A DNA stretch of 55,083 bases. It comes from JAFNGF01 sp964567045 (GTDB lineage: Bacteria > Planctomycetota > Phycisphaerae > Sedimentisphaerales > Anaerobacaceae). Each line of letters begins with the position of its first letter. Within the stretch, counting starts at the first letter, position 1. Positions 1-9,500 of this stretch are shown here, in pieces. The stretch is taken from contig CAZMLE010000022.1 of the NCBI GenBank assembly GCA_964567045.1, positions 1 through 55,083 on the forward strand, written 5' to 3'. A program made the position numbers and the translations under genes. Below the pieces are notes generated by a model. That model ran no database searches and was not told the DNA's origin. It saw nothing but the letters and a program-made list of their open reading frames with translations.

Positions 1-285
1 GAGTTTCTTATCGAGCAGATAAGAGAACGTACCGCCCTGTTATCTTTCGACGATCTGAATGGCTTTGCCAGTGGATCTCCCTTCTCCCCGCCGATAAGTG
101 CCGACGGAAGCCCCCTAAATGATTTTCCTGCTTTCACTCAGCAGGTGACTGTTGAAAATGTCAGCGCAGCGAATTTCGAACAGGTGGTGCCAGACCACAG
201 CAGCAATTTTGTCAGAGTAACGGTGAAAGTTCTTTTGAACTCCAGAGAAATTAGTTCGGTAAGGTGGATTCGTGCTCAGTACTGA
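1..285 (+). CDS. C-terminal part of a pilin-like protein (partial)
   Basis: The first reading frame is open from base 1 to a TGA at 283-285, giving 94 residues that end in VRWIRAQY. The start lies outside the window. No conserved domain can be recognised in the piece itself. It lies just upstream of, and in the same orientation as, a prepilin with a clear type III leader. It also has the polar, beta-rich look of a minor pilin C-terminus ('VRVTVKVLLNS'). A pseudopilin or PilV-like component of a type IV pilus or type II secretion system is therefore the best guess. This is an inference from context; the coding call is firmer than the product. Confidence 0.5.
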   Translation, partial: EFLIEQIRERTALLSFDDLNGFASGSPFSPPISADGSPLNDFPAFTQQVTVENVSAANFEQVVPDHSSNFVRVTVKVLLNSREISSVRWIRAQY

Positions 286-289
286 ATTC

Positions 290-317
290 GTCACTCGTCT
301 CTCGTGGCTCATCGCTC
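290..317. repeat. heptad repeat, left-arm words only (4 units)
   Basis: Four consecutive 7-bp words GTCACTC, GTCTCTC, GTGGCTC, ATCGCTC lie between the pilin-like gene and the ribosome-binding site of the prepilin. They match the first half of the heptad element seen in full at 2206-2282. Confidence 0.75.
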
Positions 318-331
318 GTTTAGAAAGGAAT

Positions 332-886
332 ATGATGCACGACATACGACATACGACATACGGCATACGACATGCGAGATACGAACGCGCTTTTACCATT
401 GCAGAGGTCCTAATTGTTCTGGCGATAACGGGCATACTGCTTACAGCGGTGGCAGTGGCCTTTAATGCCGCCATTATAAATTATCGCCAAAACGAGCAGA
501 TGTTCAAGACGATCAACAATGCCCGTCAGGCCCTGACCCGCATGACGAGCCAACTTCGGACGGCGGGGTGCCAAGTCACACCGGATACATTCATCGCAGT
601 CGATCCGAATGCCCCCAGCAACCAGTGCAACTTCTGGACGGCGACCGGAGAGGACATCACCTACGAGTTCCGAGACGCGACAGACCCGTCGTACCCCAAC
701 ATGCTGTTGCTGATAACCAACGGTAATGCGTACGTGCTCTGCGACGACGTGACGGCCGCCACATTCACCAAGACCCCCGATGGCAGTGGCGACTGTAAGA
801 GCGTTCAGATTTCTATGACGGTTCAGAGCGGTAACATCCAGCGGACACTTTCGGCTGCATCGGTTATCAGGAGAAATCTGGACTGA
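332..886 (+). CDS. prepilin-type N-terminal cleavage/methylation protein
   Basis: A pilin or pseudopilin for a type IV pilus or type II secretion machine. The diagnostic part is the type III leader: a charged stretch, then A|FTIAEVLIVL followed by a hydrophobic helix of about 20 residues (roughly residues 21-45). Glu+5 is present, but the usual Gly at -1 is Ala. The start is ATG 332 or the adjacent ATG 335, just after AAAGGAA (324-330); the upstream in-frame ATG at 272 has no comparable site and overlaps the previous gene. The body contains two cysteine pairs' worth of residues (C near 'AGCQV', 'NQCNFW', 'LCDD', 'GDCKS'), typical of minor pilins. The leader is encoded by a 7-bp tandem repeat (341-382). 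Which pilus-like system it serves cannot be seen. Confidence 0.85.
   Translation: MMHDIRHTTYGIRHARYERAFTIAEVLIVLAITGILLTAVAVAFNAAIINYRQNEQMFKTINNARQALTRMTSQLRTAGCQVTPDTFIAVDPNAPSNQCNFWTATGEDITYEFRDATDPSYPNMLLLITNGNAYVLCDDVTAATFTKTPDGSGDCKSVQISMTVQSGNIQRTLSAASVIRRNLD
341..382. repeat. 6-unit 7-bp tandem array (GACATAC type) in the prepilin leader
   Basis: Strict heptads GACATAC x3, GGCATAC, GACATGC, GAGATAC. They encode the charged leader of the prepilin (HDIRH..., YGIRHARYE). The words differ from the GTCGCTC family but the period and block length (42 bp) are shared. Confidence 0.8.
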
Positions 887-905
887 AAATCATCCTAAAG
901 CACGA

Positions 906-984
906 ATGCCTAAAGTGGGGAGTGCCTAAAGTGCCTAAAATTATAACTCTCAACTTTAGGTCACTTTAGACACTTTAGGCACTT
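906..984. repeat. 9-bp-periodic palindromic repeat (GTGCCTAAA family), copy 1
   Basis: Tandem GTGCCTAAA units on the left and ACTTTAGAC/ACTTTAGGC units on the right form an imperfect inverted repeat about 20 bp after the prepilin stop. Other copies are at 28853-28958, 29380-29467, 31319-31424, 35942-35986 and 38518-38600. This copy lacks the nested GGCGGAT palindrome carried by the copies near 29-31 kb. Confidence 0.8.
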
Positions 985-1042
985 CCTGTGTAACGGCCCA
1001 TCAGGCGGGCTCGGCCCAAATTCGACTCCTCCCTTGCATTGG

Positions 1043-1073
1043 CCACATCCTTCAGCTTCGCCTCAGGATGTGG
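1043..1073. other. 9-bp hairpin before the hydrolase gene
   Basis: CCACATCCT (1043-1051) pairs with AGGATGTGG (1065-1073) across a 13-nt loop. No T-run follows, so it is not an obvious intrinsic terminator. The rest of the gap (985-1153) shows no gene. Confidence 0.35.
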
Positions 1074-1153
1074 AGTTGTATATCGCTCAGCACTTCTATA
1101 AAATGAATCCGACGCAGTGAAGATTCTCTTGCTTTTTCGCGAGCTACCGTAGT

Positions 1154-2200
1154 ATGGCGACAAAGATCGGCGTCTACAATGATGAACGCACAGCGATTTT
1201 GAAGGGTGGATTCCGGTCATTTAATACGTCTGTGCCTACCACTGCCCAGGAATGGGAGCAGCGGAAGGTAGAGCTCCGTAAGACACTGTGGCGATTGCTT
1301 GGCGATGTTCCTGCCCTATTTACTCCTGCGGCGGCAATTCATAAACAACAAGCAAAACACGGGTACATACTTGAGCGATTTACCTTTGATAACGGCGTCG
1401 GCGACACAGTCTATGGCTACATACTGATTCCAGCGGACCTCAAAGGCCGCGGGCCGGCAATACTCTACAACCACTATCACGCAGGTCAGTACAAACAAGG
1501 CAAAAAAGAGGTGCTTACAAAGGCCTTTTCAGAGCTGGATTTCGCAACGGGCGAGGAATTGGCGCGTAAAGGCTACATTGTTCAATGTATCGATGCTTAT
1601 GCGTTCGGCGAACGTCGCTTCCAGGGGCCTGCCGGCAGCAACGAAGAGGGTGGAAGCACCGAGTCCTCGCTATTTAAGACCTTTCTGTGGGAAGGACGAA
1701 CGCTATGGGGGATGATGGTTCGTGACGACATTTTGGCCTTGAATTACCTGCTGTCGCGACCCGAGGTCGATCCGGATCGTATTGCTGCGATGGGCATGAG
1801 CATGGGGTCCACACGAACATGGTGGCTTTCAGCTCTGGATGAACGCATTAAGGTAGCTATTAGCGTGGCGTGCCTGACCCGGTATCAGAATCTAATTGCC
1901 CGCGGCTCGGTTGGATCTCATGGCATATACTATTACGTGCCCAATATGCTAAAGGAACAAATTGACACTGAATCGGTGATTGGCTTGATTGCACCTCGGC
2001 CACACCTGACGCTCACCGGCGATCAGGATGAGGGTTCTCCGCCTGATGGCGTCCAGATAATCAATGCCTTTCAGCAGCATCTCTATAAGTGTTACGGCAA
2101 AGAGAGCAACTTTCGAGGGATATTATATCCGGGAGTGGGCCATACGTACACACCCCAAATGTGGAAGGAAACGCTACGCTGGCTGAAAAAGCACTTGTAG
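1154..2200 (+). CDS. alpha/beta hydrolase, dienelactone hydrolase/acetyl-xylan-esterase-like
   Basis: A 348-residue serine hydrolase. The nucleophile elbow GMSMGS is at about residues 214-219, the acid is probably the Asp in GDQDEG (about 287) and the catalytic His is in GVGHTY (about 331). The oxyanion-side strand 'GPAILYNHYHAG' is typical of large esterases that act on acylated sugars or xenobiotic esters. The substrate cannot be read from sequence. No signal peptide is visible, although related planctomycete proteins often have one. There is no good ribosome-binding site before ATG 1154 and the upstream DNA is repeat-rich, so the original N-terminus may have been lost. The MFS gene follows after 2 bp, suggesting co-transcription. 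Confidence 0.85.
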   Translation: MATKIGVYNDERTAILKGGFRSFNTSVPTTAQEWEQRKVELRKTLWRLLGDVPALFTPAAAIHKQQAKHGYILERFTFDNGVGDTVYGYILIPADLKGRGPAILYNHYHAGQYKQGKKEVLTKAFSELDFATGEELARKGYIVQCIDAYAFGERRFQGPAGSNEEGGSTESSLFKTFLWEGRTLWGMMVRDDILALNYLLSRPEVDPDRIAAMGMSMGSTRTWWLSALDERIKVAISVACLTRYQNLIARGSVGSHGIYYYVPNMLKEQIDTESVIGLIAPRPHLTLTGDQDEGSPPDGVQIINAFQQHLYKCYGKESNFRGILYPGVGHTYTPQMWKETLRWLKKHL

Positions 2201-2202
2201 GC

Positions 2203-2901
2203 ATGGTCTCTCGTCACTCGTCGCTCGTGTCTCGTCGCTCGGATCGCGGGTCACAGGCGACGGGCGACGCGTCACGGGCGACATGCGGTTGGCCTGCGGG
2301 TTGGTCGATCCATACGGCCGCTTTCTTTATGTCGTTCTACAGCGGCATTTACATAGTTTCCCTGCCTTTTGTTGTTTCCTTCGTTGGCGGCACGGACAAA
2401 GACCTGGGCCTATGTGCTTCGCTCGGCTTTGTATCCTACTTGACCGGCTGTATCGCCACAGGCCCTTTGCTTGATCGATTTAACCCCAGACGCCTGGCGC
2501 AGCTTGGCTCTCTTGGAGTAAGCGTAAGCGTTGCGGCATTGCTCATAATAGTGCTCTTAAAACTCTGCGCGCAGAACCTACCCCATCCTGTGATATTGGT
2601 AATAATCACCTCCGCATTTTCTGGCCTGCTCACCTCGCTATACTGGCCGCCAATTATGGGCTGGCTCTCAATAGGCTATGAGGGACCGGATTTGAATCGC
2701 AGACTTGGTGTTTACAATATCAGTTGGTCTGCGGGTCTTGCTGTAAGCCCATTTCTTGGTGGGGTACTTGTCCAGTCAAGTCTTTTGGCATCGTTGTTTG
2801 TAGGCATGATATTCGCCGTATTGGCATTTGTCGCAATTACTCTGGCCCATGCGCCTGGTCGCAAAACGGCAAATGGCCAATCGCAAATCCCGACCCCTTA
2901 G
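2203..2901 (+). CDS. MFS transporter, N-terminal half (gene split by frameshift)
   Basis: From ATG 2203 the product starts with about 27 residues encoded by an 11-unit heptad repeat (RHSSLVSRRSDRG...). It then has six predicted membrane helices typical of the first half of a Major Facilitator Superfamily permease, including a 'GPLLDRFNPRRLAQ' loop 2-3 signature. The frame stops at TAG 2899-2901, in the central loop, inside a palindromic CCCCTTAGGGG repeat preceded by another dispersed repeat. The remaining six helices continue in a different frame (next entry). The two halves together look like one ancestral 12-helix permease. Its substrate is unknown. It could be a pseudogene, a two-polypeptide transporter or an assembly error; a pseudogene is most likely. 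Confidence 0.7.
   Translation: MVSRHSSLVSRRSDRGSQATGDASRATCGWPAGWSIHTAAFFMSFYSGIYIVSLPFVVSFVGGTDKDLGLCASLGFVSYLTGCIATGPLLDRFNPRRLAQLGSLGVSVSVAALLIIVLLKLCAQNLPHPVILVIITSAFSGLLTSLYWPPIMGWLSIGYEGPDLNRRLGVYNISWSAGLAVSPFLGGVLVQSSLLASLFVGMIFAVLAFVAITLAHAPGRKTANGQSQIPTP
2206..2282. repeat. heptad element, 11 units (77 bp)
   Basis: Eleven consecutive 7-bp words with no interruption. Left arm: GTCTCTC GTCACTC, then GTCGCTC GTGTCTC, then GTCGCTC. Right arm: GGATCGC GGGTCAC, then AGGCGAC GGGCGAC, then GCGTCAC GGGCGAC. Left words are near-complementary to right words (GTCGCTC versus GAGCGAC/GGGCGAC). The element begins one base after the ATG of the MFS gene and codes for its N-terminus. Confidence 0.9.
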
Positions 2902-2957
2902 GGGTTGGTTCTTTGTTGCCAGGATTCCGCTGTGCCGTCAGGCATCCCCAAGCGGAG

Positions 2958-3536
2958 ATGGCCGCAATTGCATTGGCGACTGTTTTCACTTGCGTCGGCT
3001 TGATGAAGACCCAGTTGGCGCTTCTATTTACTATGGAGCTGGGCTTTTCCAAGTCGCACTTCGGAGCAGTGACCGCTGTTATCTGGCTGGTAAACTGCCT
3101 TGTATTCTTCGCGGCTTCCAAAACCCACTTATGGCACTACAAAATTCTGCCGCTCATTCTGGCCCAGTTGGCTGTGCTTGGCAGTATGTTGATCATAATA
3201 AGAAGCTCGCTGATAATTACTTTTTTCGTTGTCGCGGTACTTATGGGTTTTGGCCAGGCCTTCGCTTATGTTTCGCATCAATTTTATGCCGCCCCTAAGG
3301 GGCGCTCGGGTTCTATGGCCATGCACGAAATACTGCTCTCAGCGGGACAGATAATGGGGTTCTTGGCAGGTGGGTATCTGGCAGCTTCTTTCGGCAGAAG
3401 GGCGGTTCCTTATTGGTTTGGTTTTTCTGTTGTCCTGACCGGCATGATCGTACAATTGGCGATGATTACCAAGAGACCGACCAGCAGTCCCAAGAGCCCC
3501 AGTATCAAGCCCAGCAGCACAAGCACACAGAGATAA
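2958..3536 (+). CDS. MFS transporter, C-terminal half
   Basis: Six membrane helices follow ATG 2958 (MAAIALATVFTCVGL...), including 'ILAQLAVLGSMLIIIRSSLIITF' and the last helix 'YWFGFSVVLTGMIVQLAM', matching the second half of an MFS permease. The frame differs from that of 2203-2901 and is open upstream through the central-loop repeats. AGCGGAG touches the ATG directly, so independent initiation would be poor. The last 127 bp overlap the end of the giant minus-strand gene tail to tail, and both frames encode a membrane helix there. CCCCTAAGGGG at about 3294 lies in an extramembrane loop. Confidence 0.65.
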   Translation: MAAIALATVFTCVGLMKTQLALLFTMELGFSKSHFGAVTAVIWLVNCLVFFAASKTHLWHYKILPLILAQLAVLGSMLIIIRSSLIITFFVVAVLMGFGQAFAYVSHQFYAAPKGRSGSMAMHEILLSAGQIMGFLAGGYLAASFGRRAVPYWFGFSVVLTGMIVQLAMITKRPTSSPKSPSIKPSSTSTQR

Positions 3537-6500
3537 ACTACAATGCACTTAGCGGAGAACGGTCGCCCCCGTGTCCCGATCCATCGCCGCAGAAGCGGGG
3601 GCAGGCGAGGCCCTACTCTGACCAGCCCCATCGCAAGCAGTACAGCGGCCAATACTGTCAATGTCTGGTAGAGGTTTCGCAGTGTACTTGTCGGCACCAC
3701 CCACAGGCTAATTTGCACCTCCCCGCCGGGCCGCGCAAAATCCAGCCTGACCTCACCCTGCGGCAATGTCACCGGCAGTGAGTAAACTGCTCTGGCCACA
3801 TACAGCTCTGTCGCCCGTTCACCCGGCGCGGGTCCGTAAGTCGCGACAGCACCTGGCGCAGCAGGTACAGCGGGTTCAAGTCGTTCCATGAATTCAAGCC
3901 TAGGCGCCTCTGTCTGAGCCGGCTGCTGAATTGATGGCTGCCGACCCATTCCGCCGTATCCGCCACGAGATTCTTCAAAACTGTCCGTAACCGCTCCGGC
4001 GCCCCTTAGGGGTGGTTTCTTTGCCGCCTGCTTCATATCTTGCCCGGCCTGGAAATGACGCCGTAGGCGATTGTCTACTAACTCGCCTAATTGGCCCCTG
4101 AGCTGTGCCTGTTGCTGGTCGATTTTAGCGGCGCCTTCCCGGCTAAGCTCACCCAGAATTTTACCGATTTCAGACTCTTTGTCGGCATATTCAGCTACCA
4201 CGTCCTTGGCCGCCTTGCCGCCCACTTTCTTAGCGAGGTCTTTTCGTGTATCGTCCATCGGCGTTTCTTGCTCAGGGGCTTGCTCAGCCTTGGCTGCCTG
4301 TAGCTGTTGTTCCGTTACCTGCAGCTCTTCCTGTAGCCGGGCAATCTGCTGCCGCTCGTTCTCACCCACGAAACCCGGCATCTCAAACATAGCGTTATTG
4401 CGAATGACCTCCGCCACGCCGGCATTTGACGATGAGGCATTGAGGAAGGAGTTCATATCATTGCGAGCTTGCTCTTGCTGTCTCTGGATGAAAGCGGCGT
4501 TGCCCGATATCAGCACGTCCGCGCGACTTTTCTGCTCGCCGAGCATCGATTTCAGTCTCCGGAAATCGCTATCACTCACCTTGTCGCGATAAGCGTCAGT
4601 ATCCGATTCTACCCGGCTGATGTCCTCGGCAAGTTTCTTGTTGAACGCCTCCCAGTTTGTCTGGGCTACTACTTCCTTTTGACTAACTGTGCCGGCCACA
4701 TCTCGGTAGGTTCGCTCCAATCGCTCCAACTGCTCCAGCCTGGCTTGGATGCCGAGACTAGATACTTCAACGGGGCCGACAACCGCAGACATATTGCCGC
4801 CCGGACGCAGATAACGATATCCTGCCGGAAGATGCAGTGACCATGTAGTGCGGGTCACAGGAATTCCAACGATGGATATAGCGGGCGGACTCAGCTTGGT
4901 TATCCCATTAAATGGTGCGACTAACGGTCTGGCGCCCTCGTCCGCAAAGTAGAGCAAAACATCGTAGGGTAATCCGCCGGGAGAAGTCTTGACCAGTGGG
5001 ATTAAAACTTCGCCGTCCCTTAGGGATGCGGGCTTAACAGCCTGTCCGGCCACGTGGGCGCTCCAGAGGCGTAAGCCCGGCGGCAGTTTGACGCGCAAAA
5101 ACTGCTCGCTGCGATTCTGAAGTGACAGCCTGGCCTCATACCGGCAATGTCCGCCGCGATCAATAACAGTCGTTAGTGCCATTAAATCAACCACCGCCTG
5201 GATGCGGGCCGCCGTCTTTGCAGGCTTCAAATCGAGGCGCAACGACCAGTCCTGCTCTGCCTGGGGCATCCCTGATCGGGAGAAAGATTGGAAAACGTAC
5301 TGGAGCGACTCTCTCATTTCTCTCGGCATCAGCTTCTGTTGTTCGCTTGTCGCCAGCTCGGCCAAATTGACCTTATCCTTTACGCTGATATCGTGCCGCG
5401 ACATATTTTGCACTGCTACGATTGCCTGATAGCCCCCCGCCGGTTCGCTTCGCGAACGCGAGGCAGCGGGGGCGCTCGCGCGGAGTGGTGGTATGGTAAG
5501 GGCATTGGTAGATGCCTCGATAGGCAAAGCGAAGTTCACCGTCACGTCCACGACCCCGGTGACCTCATCGACAAGGGTGACAGTCCAGCGTGTTTGGCCG
5601 TCGCCCGCATCGGATTGCGTTACATTTCGCAGCGCCGGCGACTCCACCATTACCAAAGGCGCGTACTCGGTCGGCAGGTCGAAGCTTAACTGATCGATAG
5701 GTGAGCCGGCAATGTTATACCGAAGCCGGTACGTGTACACCGCGGCCGTGACTCTAACCACTAAGCCCGCGAAACACTCCAGACGTATCTGCGTCGGCAG
5801 CCGGATGATATTCAGTCGCAGCCCCCCTTCTTGCTTTCGCAAGAAAGCAGGGGGGGGCCCATCGTAGCTGTAAGCATAACGCACAGAATCAATTTGCCTG
5901 CTGTCGAGCCAATCGTTCAGCGTCTGAGGCGAAATCGCCTTGGCGTTTTCGCTGCTCAAAGTTTTGGCCTCAAAAGAAGCAGCCAATTGTACTGCAACTC
6001 GGCCTTGCTGGCTGGGTGCGGCGACACCTACTGCGTCAATATATGTAATTGTCGGCACGCCGAAGTCCTCCAAATGGACTTCTCTGCACACCAGCACCAG
6101 CGCAATCTTAGCTTCTTGCTGCCCACGGTGGAACTTTATGTGCACGAACGTGCTCTGCTCCGCGGCCAGCGCCCCCCTGCTTTCTTGCGAAACCAAGAAG
6201 GGGGGCTGGTTCGAGCCCTGCCCTGAGCGAAGTCGAAGGGGCTGATAAAAGCTCTCTACCGCGGCGCCGACCACGCTGAGCAGCTCGTAGCCGCTCGGCA
6301 GGGCAAAGCTTGCCCCAAACATTTTTCCGCGCTCGACTTTAAGACTGGCCTGCACAAGTAGTTCCACCCGATCCGCAGCGACTCGCACGAGTTGGTCGAG
6401 ATGGGCTTGCCCCGACAGGCTCGGGGCTAATCGTGCCAGCTCCACGTAAAGTTCGAACGGCCTATAAGGCCAGTAATAGCTTGCCACCGCTTCGGCTCTA

Positions 6501-9500
6501 TCGGAGCTTAACCCGCCATACGTTGGGCGGGTTAACTGCCCAGCCCCCGCGTCTCCCGACTCGCCCGCCATACGCCTGGCGGGCAAGAGTCGGGGCGGCG
6601 GGCCGTCACCGGGGTCTGGATTTACTCCAAGGTCCACCCTTCGACCACCGCTGACGTGCGTTGTTTTTATCGTCATGCCGCCGGCTGCGTGCAATGTGAC
6701 CGTCCCGCTTTCGCGGCTGACATCGCCTGCCCTAATCAGCGGCAGGCGCGTCGGCTTCTGGCCCGTCCCTTCGACTTGGGACCCCGCCGGGCGGGAACCC
6801 TCGCTCAGGGCAGGCGGCAGCGCTGCAAGCCACCTGACTGTCAGCTCGTACTGCTTTTTGGCAGGCCGGTACAAACGAGCCTCCACTATCTTGAAGGTCA
6901 TATTCTCAATTGTCGCTTCGCCGAGTTCGCGGTAGTCACGGATATTTGTCCCTTTCAGCTCCGTGAGAACGCAATCTGCCGGCAGTAAAGCGGTAAATCG
7001 ATCATGCTGACCCCCTGAGAAACTGTAGGCTATCTTGGTGACTCCCACGAGTGCCCAGTGAAATGCGTAAACATCGTGCACGCAGTTTGCCGACAGCGTA
7101 CTGTCGGCAACCCCGCCGCCCAGCTTCGGGAGCCAGCGCAATGCCAGACTTCTTGTCAGACCCAAGCCGAACGTCCACTGGACCTTCCCGTTCAGGCCTT
7201 GCCCGCCATACGTCTGGCGGGTAAATCTGGCAAGTGTGCCCTCGATATCATCAACTTCCAGCTCAAGGTCCTCGTCCGGCAAAATGACGTCCATCACCGC
7301 AGCGGGCAAAGGCGGCAAAGAGAAGTTCACGCTGCCTCGCAGGCCTTGGTACTGGGGAGTCATCACAGCCTTAATTTCCAGCCGACCGCAAACTCCGCCC
7401 GGCAGCATCAGCACCATTCCTTTGGGCCCGGATTGCAACTGAGCAGGCTTGCCTGCCAGAGTCGCGCTGGTTACCGCAAGTCCTGATATTGGCAAGCCAA
7501 GTACCACCCAGCCTTTCCCGTATGTTGTGACATCCGCTGTCAAAACCAGTTCTGACTGCCCCTCGGCCAGCGCCCCGCCCAGCGCTGGGCGGGGCTCGGC
7601 CTGGACAGTGAGCCTGTACCGGACCGCAGCCAGACAGATATCGGTGCCGGGCTTTGGGCCATCTATTGGGTCTTCCGGATGTGCCCGATTCCACAATTCA
7701 ACATAACGGCTATACGGGACAAGAATTTTCTCCGAGTCTTTTATTCCTGTAGGATCCCCGTCGTAAGGGATAATAACGCCGGCTGCCACATCGCTCTGGG
7801 GCGGAATCACGGATTGTATCTGAGTGTTGCGTGTATCTGCGGCCAGAGTCGGTCCGGTGGACGAACCTATGCAGAATAGCCAGATAAGCAGCATCGCAGC
7901 CCCCCCCGTGCCTCCTGCCGGAGGCAGGAACGGGGGCAGCCGCAGGCCAACGCATGTCAGCACATACAGTGGCATCAAGCAGATGCCTGCCATAAATGCG
8001 CCGTTGGCCAAGTATGTTGTTCCCGGCCACCATATAGCTGCTAACGACGTGATCGATAGTTCTGCTACAATCAGGCCGATTTGCGTTTTGGCTTTTTTCC
8101 TGACAGCCGTTAGCCCAACTATAATCCCTAATGCAAATCCCATGCCCCACCAGTTTTCCTGCCGCGACTGACTGCTAAGGCCAACAATCAGCTTTGCAGC
8201 TCCCAACCCACTGAATGTCACGCTCGGACCCGCGCCGGCTGTGGGGACCAAGTCCACCGGCAAAGTAACACGTCCTTGCTCGACCAGTCTTACACCGGCA
8301 TATTTCTGCTGAGGTTCGGCAGTCTGCACGGGCATGTCACTTGGACGCGGCGGTGCTTTAGGAACATAAGATTCCACCGCCTCCTGTACCATCTGCCCTA
8401 CTTCGTCTGCTTGCCTTGAAAACCGCAGCCTCGAAAGCGCTACGCCTTTGCCTGCTCGGTACTCTTTGCCCAGCGGTTGCATAAGCAGCGAACCCGCGAA
8501 CATATTCTTTGCCAGGAAGTCGCAAACTCTTAGATATGCTGCCTTGGGTATGACTATGTCATTGGTCTGCATCTTTGTCTCTTGTGTCGTTATCCGATAG
8601 CCGGGCGGCGGAATAACGGTCCATCTGACAGTGTTTAGCGCCAACGCCGGCAGCTCTACGCCCCCAAGCTCTACCCGCCGCAAGTCCATGCCTGTCGGCT
8701 GGCCCGCCGCCGCGGGCTGGTATGCGTAGACGATTCGCACGTCAACTTGCCTTCCGAGTTGGCCAAGCGGCACTTGATAGTCACGGGCAGCGCTGCGCTG
8801 AGGTTTCGCCTGGGCATCGTCCACTCGCAGCGACCAGAGCTCGGCGCCATCCGGCAAACGCATCGTCAGGAACTGCTTGCCGGCGTTCGCAAGGCGAAGG
8901 TGTGCCTGCGTCCGCTGCCCACCCTGCACATCAAGATAGGTGGTCAGCTCCGCTGAACTGGCAAGTGCAGATAGGATTTCGTAGTTGCTATGAACGGACA
9001 TCTGGAGCTTCACCATCGCTTTTGCGCCCGTTTCCGTGCCGGCTGCATCCAACCTGAACGCTGCCAGGATACGGCTGGCCGCAGCGGGCAGGGGCGGAAG
9101 GTCAATCGCATCAATCTCTTTGGCACCACCGGCCTCGATCCCAAGTGCCAGCTCCTCACTGGCCTGGACTGCCAGATGTTCGTTGATTTGGCCCTCGCAG
9201 ATCGGACGCACCAGCGGAATCAGCAGACTATCCGCTGTAAGGCGTCCTGTGGACTGCGTAACCGGACGTTCGTAGTGTATATCTACTACCACCGCACCCG
9301 TGACATTGCGATCGAGATTTAACAGCCAGAGGTCATACTTTTCAGCCGCGTCCGGGCGTAATGTCATGCCTTGGCTATCCGCAGCCCTTGCTTGCTCTTT
9401 TTTGACGGGATTTACAGGATTATCCGGATTATCCTGTTGATCCTGTCTAATTTCCTGGCCTGCCCTGAGCCCTTCGGCTGCGCTCAGGGTAAACTCCGCC

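Noticed and set aside
115..474. 119-codon minus-strand frame opposite the pilin genes
   Set aside because: It is antisense to two better-supported plus-strand genes and includes repeat sequence (CRMPYVVCRMS), with no ribosome-binding site or recognisable domain.
2860..2960. Programmed ribosomal frameshift in the MFS gene
   Set aside because: No slippery heptamer with a downstream pseudoknot typical of programmed shifts is visible; two repeat insertions explain the break more simply.
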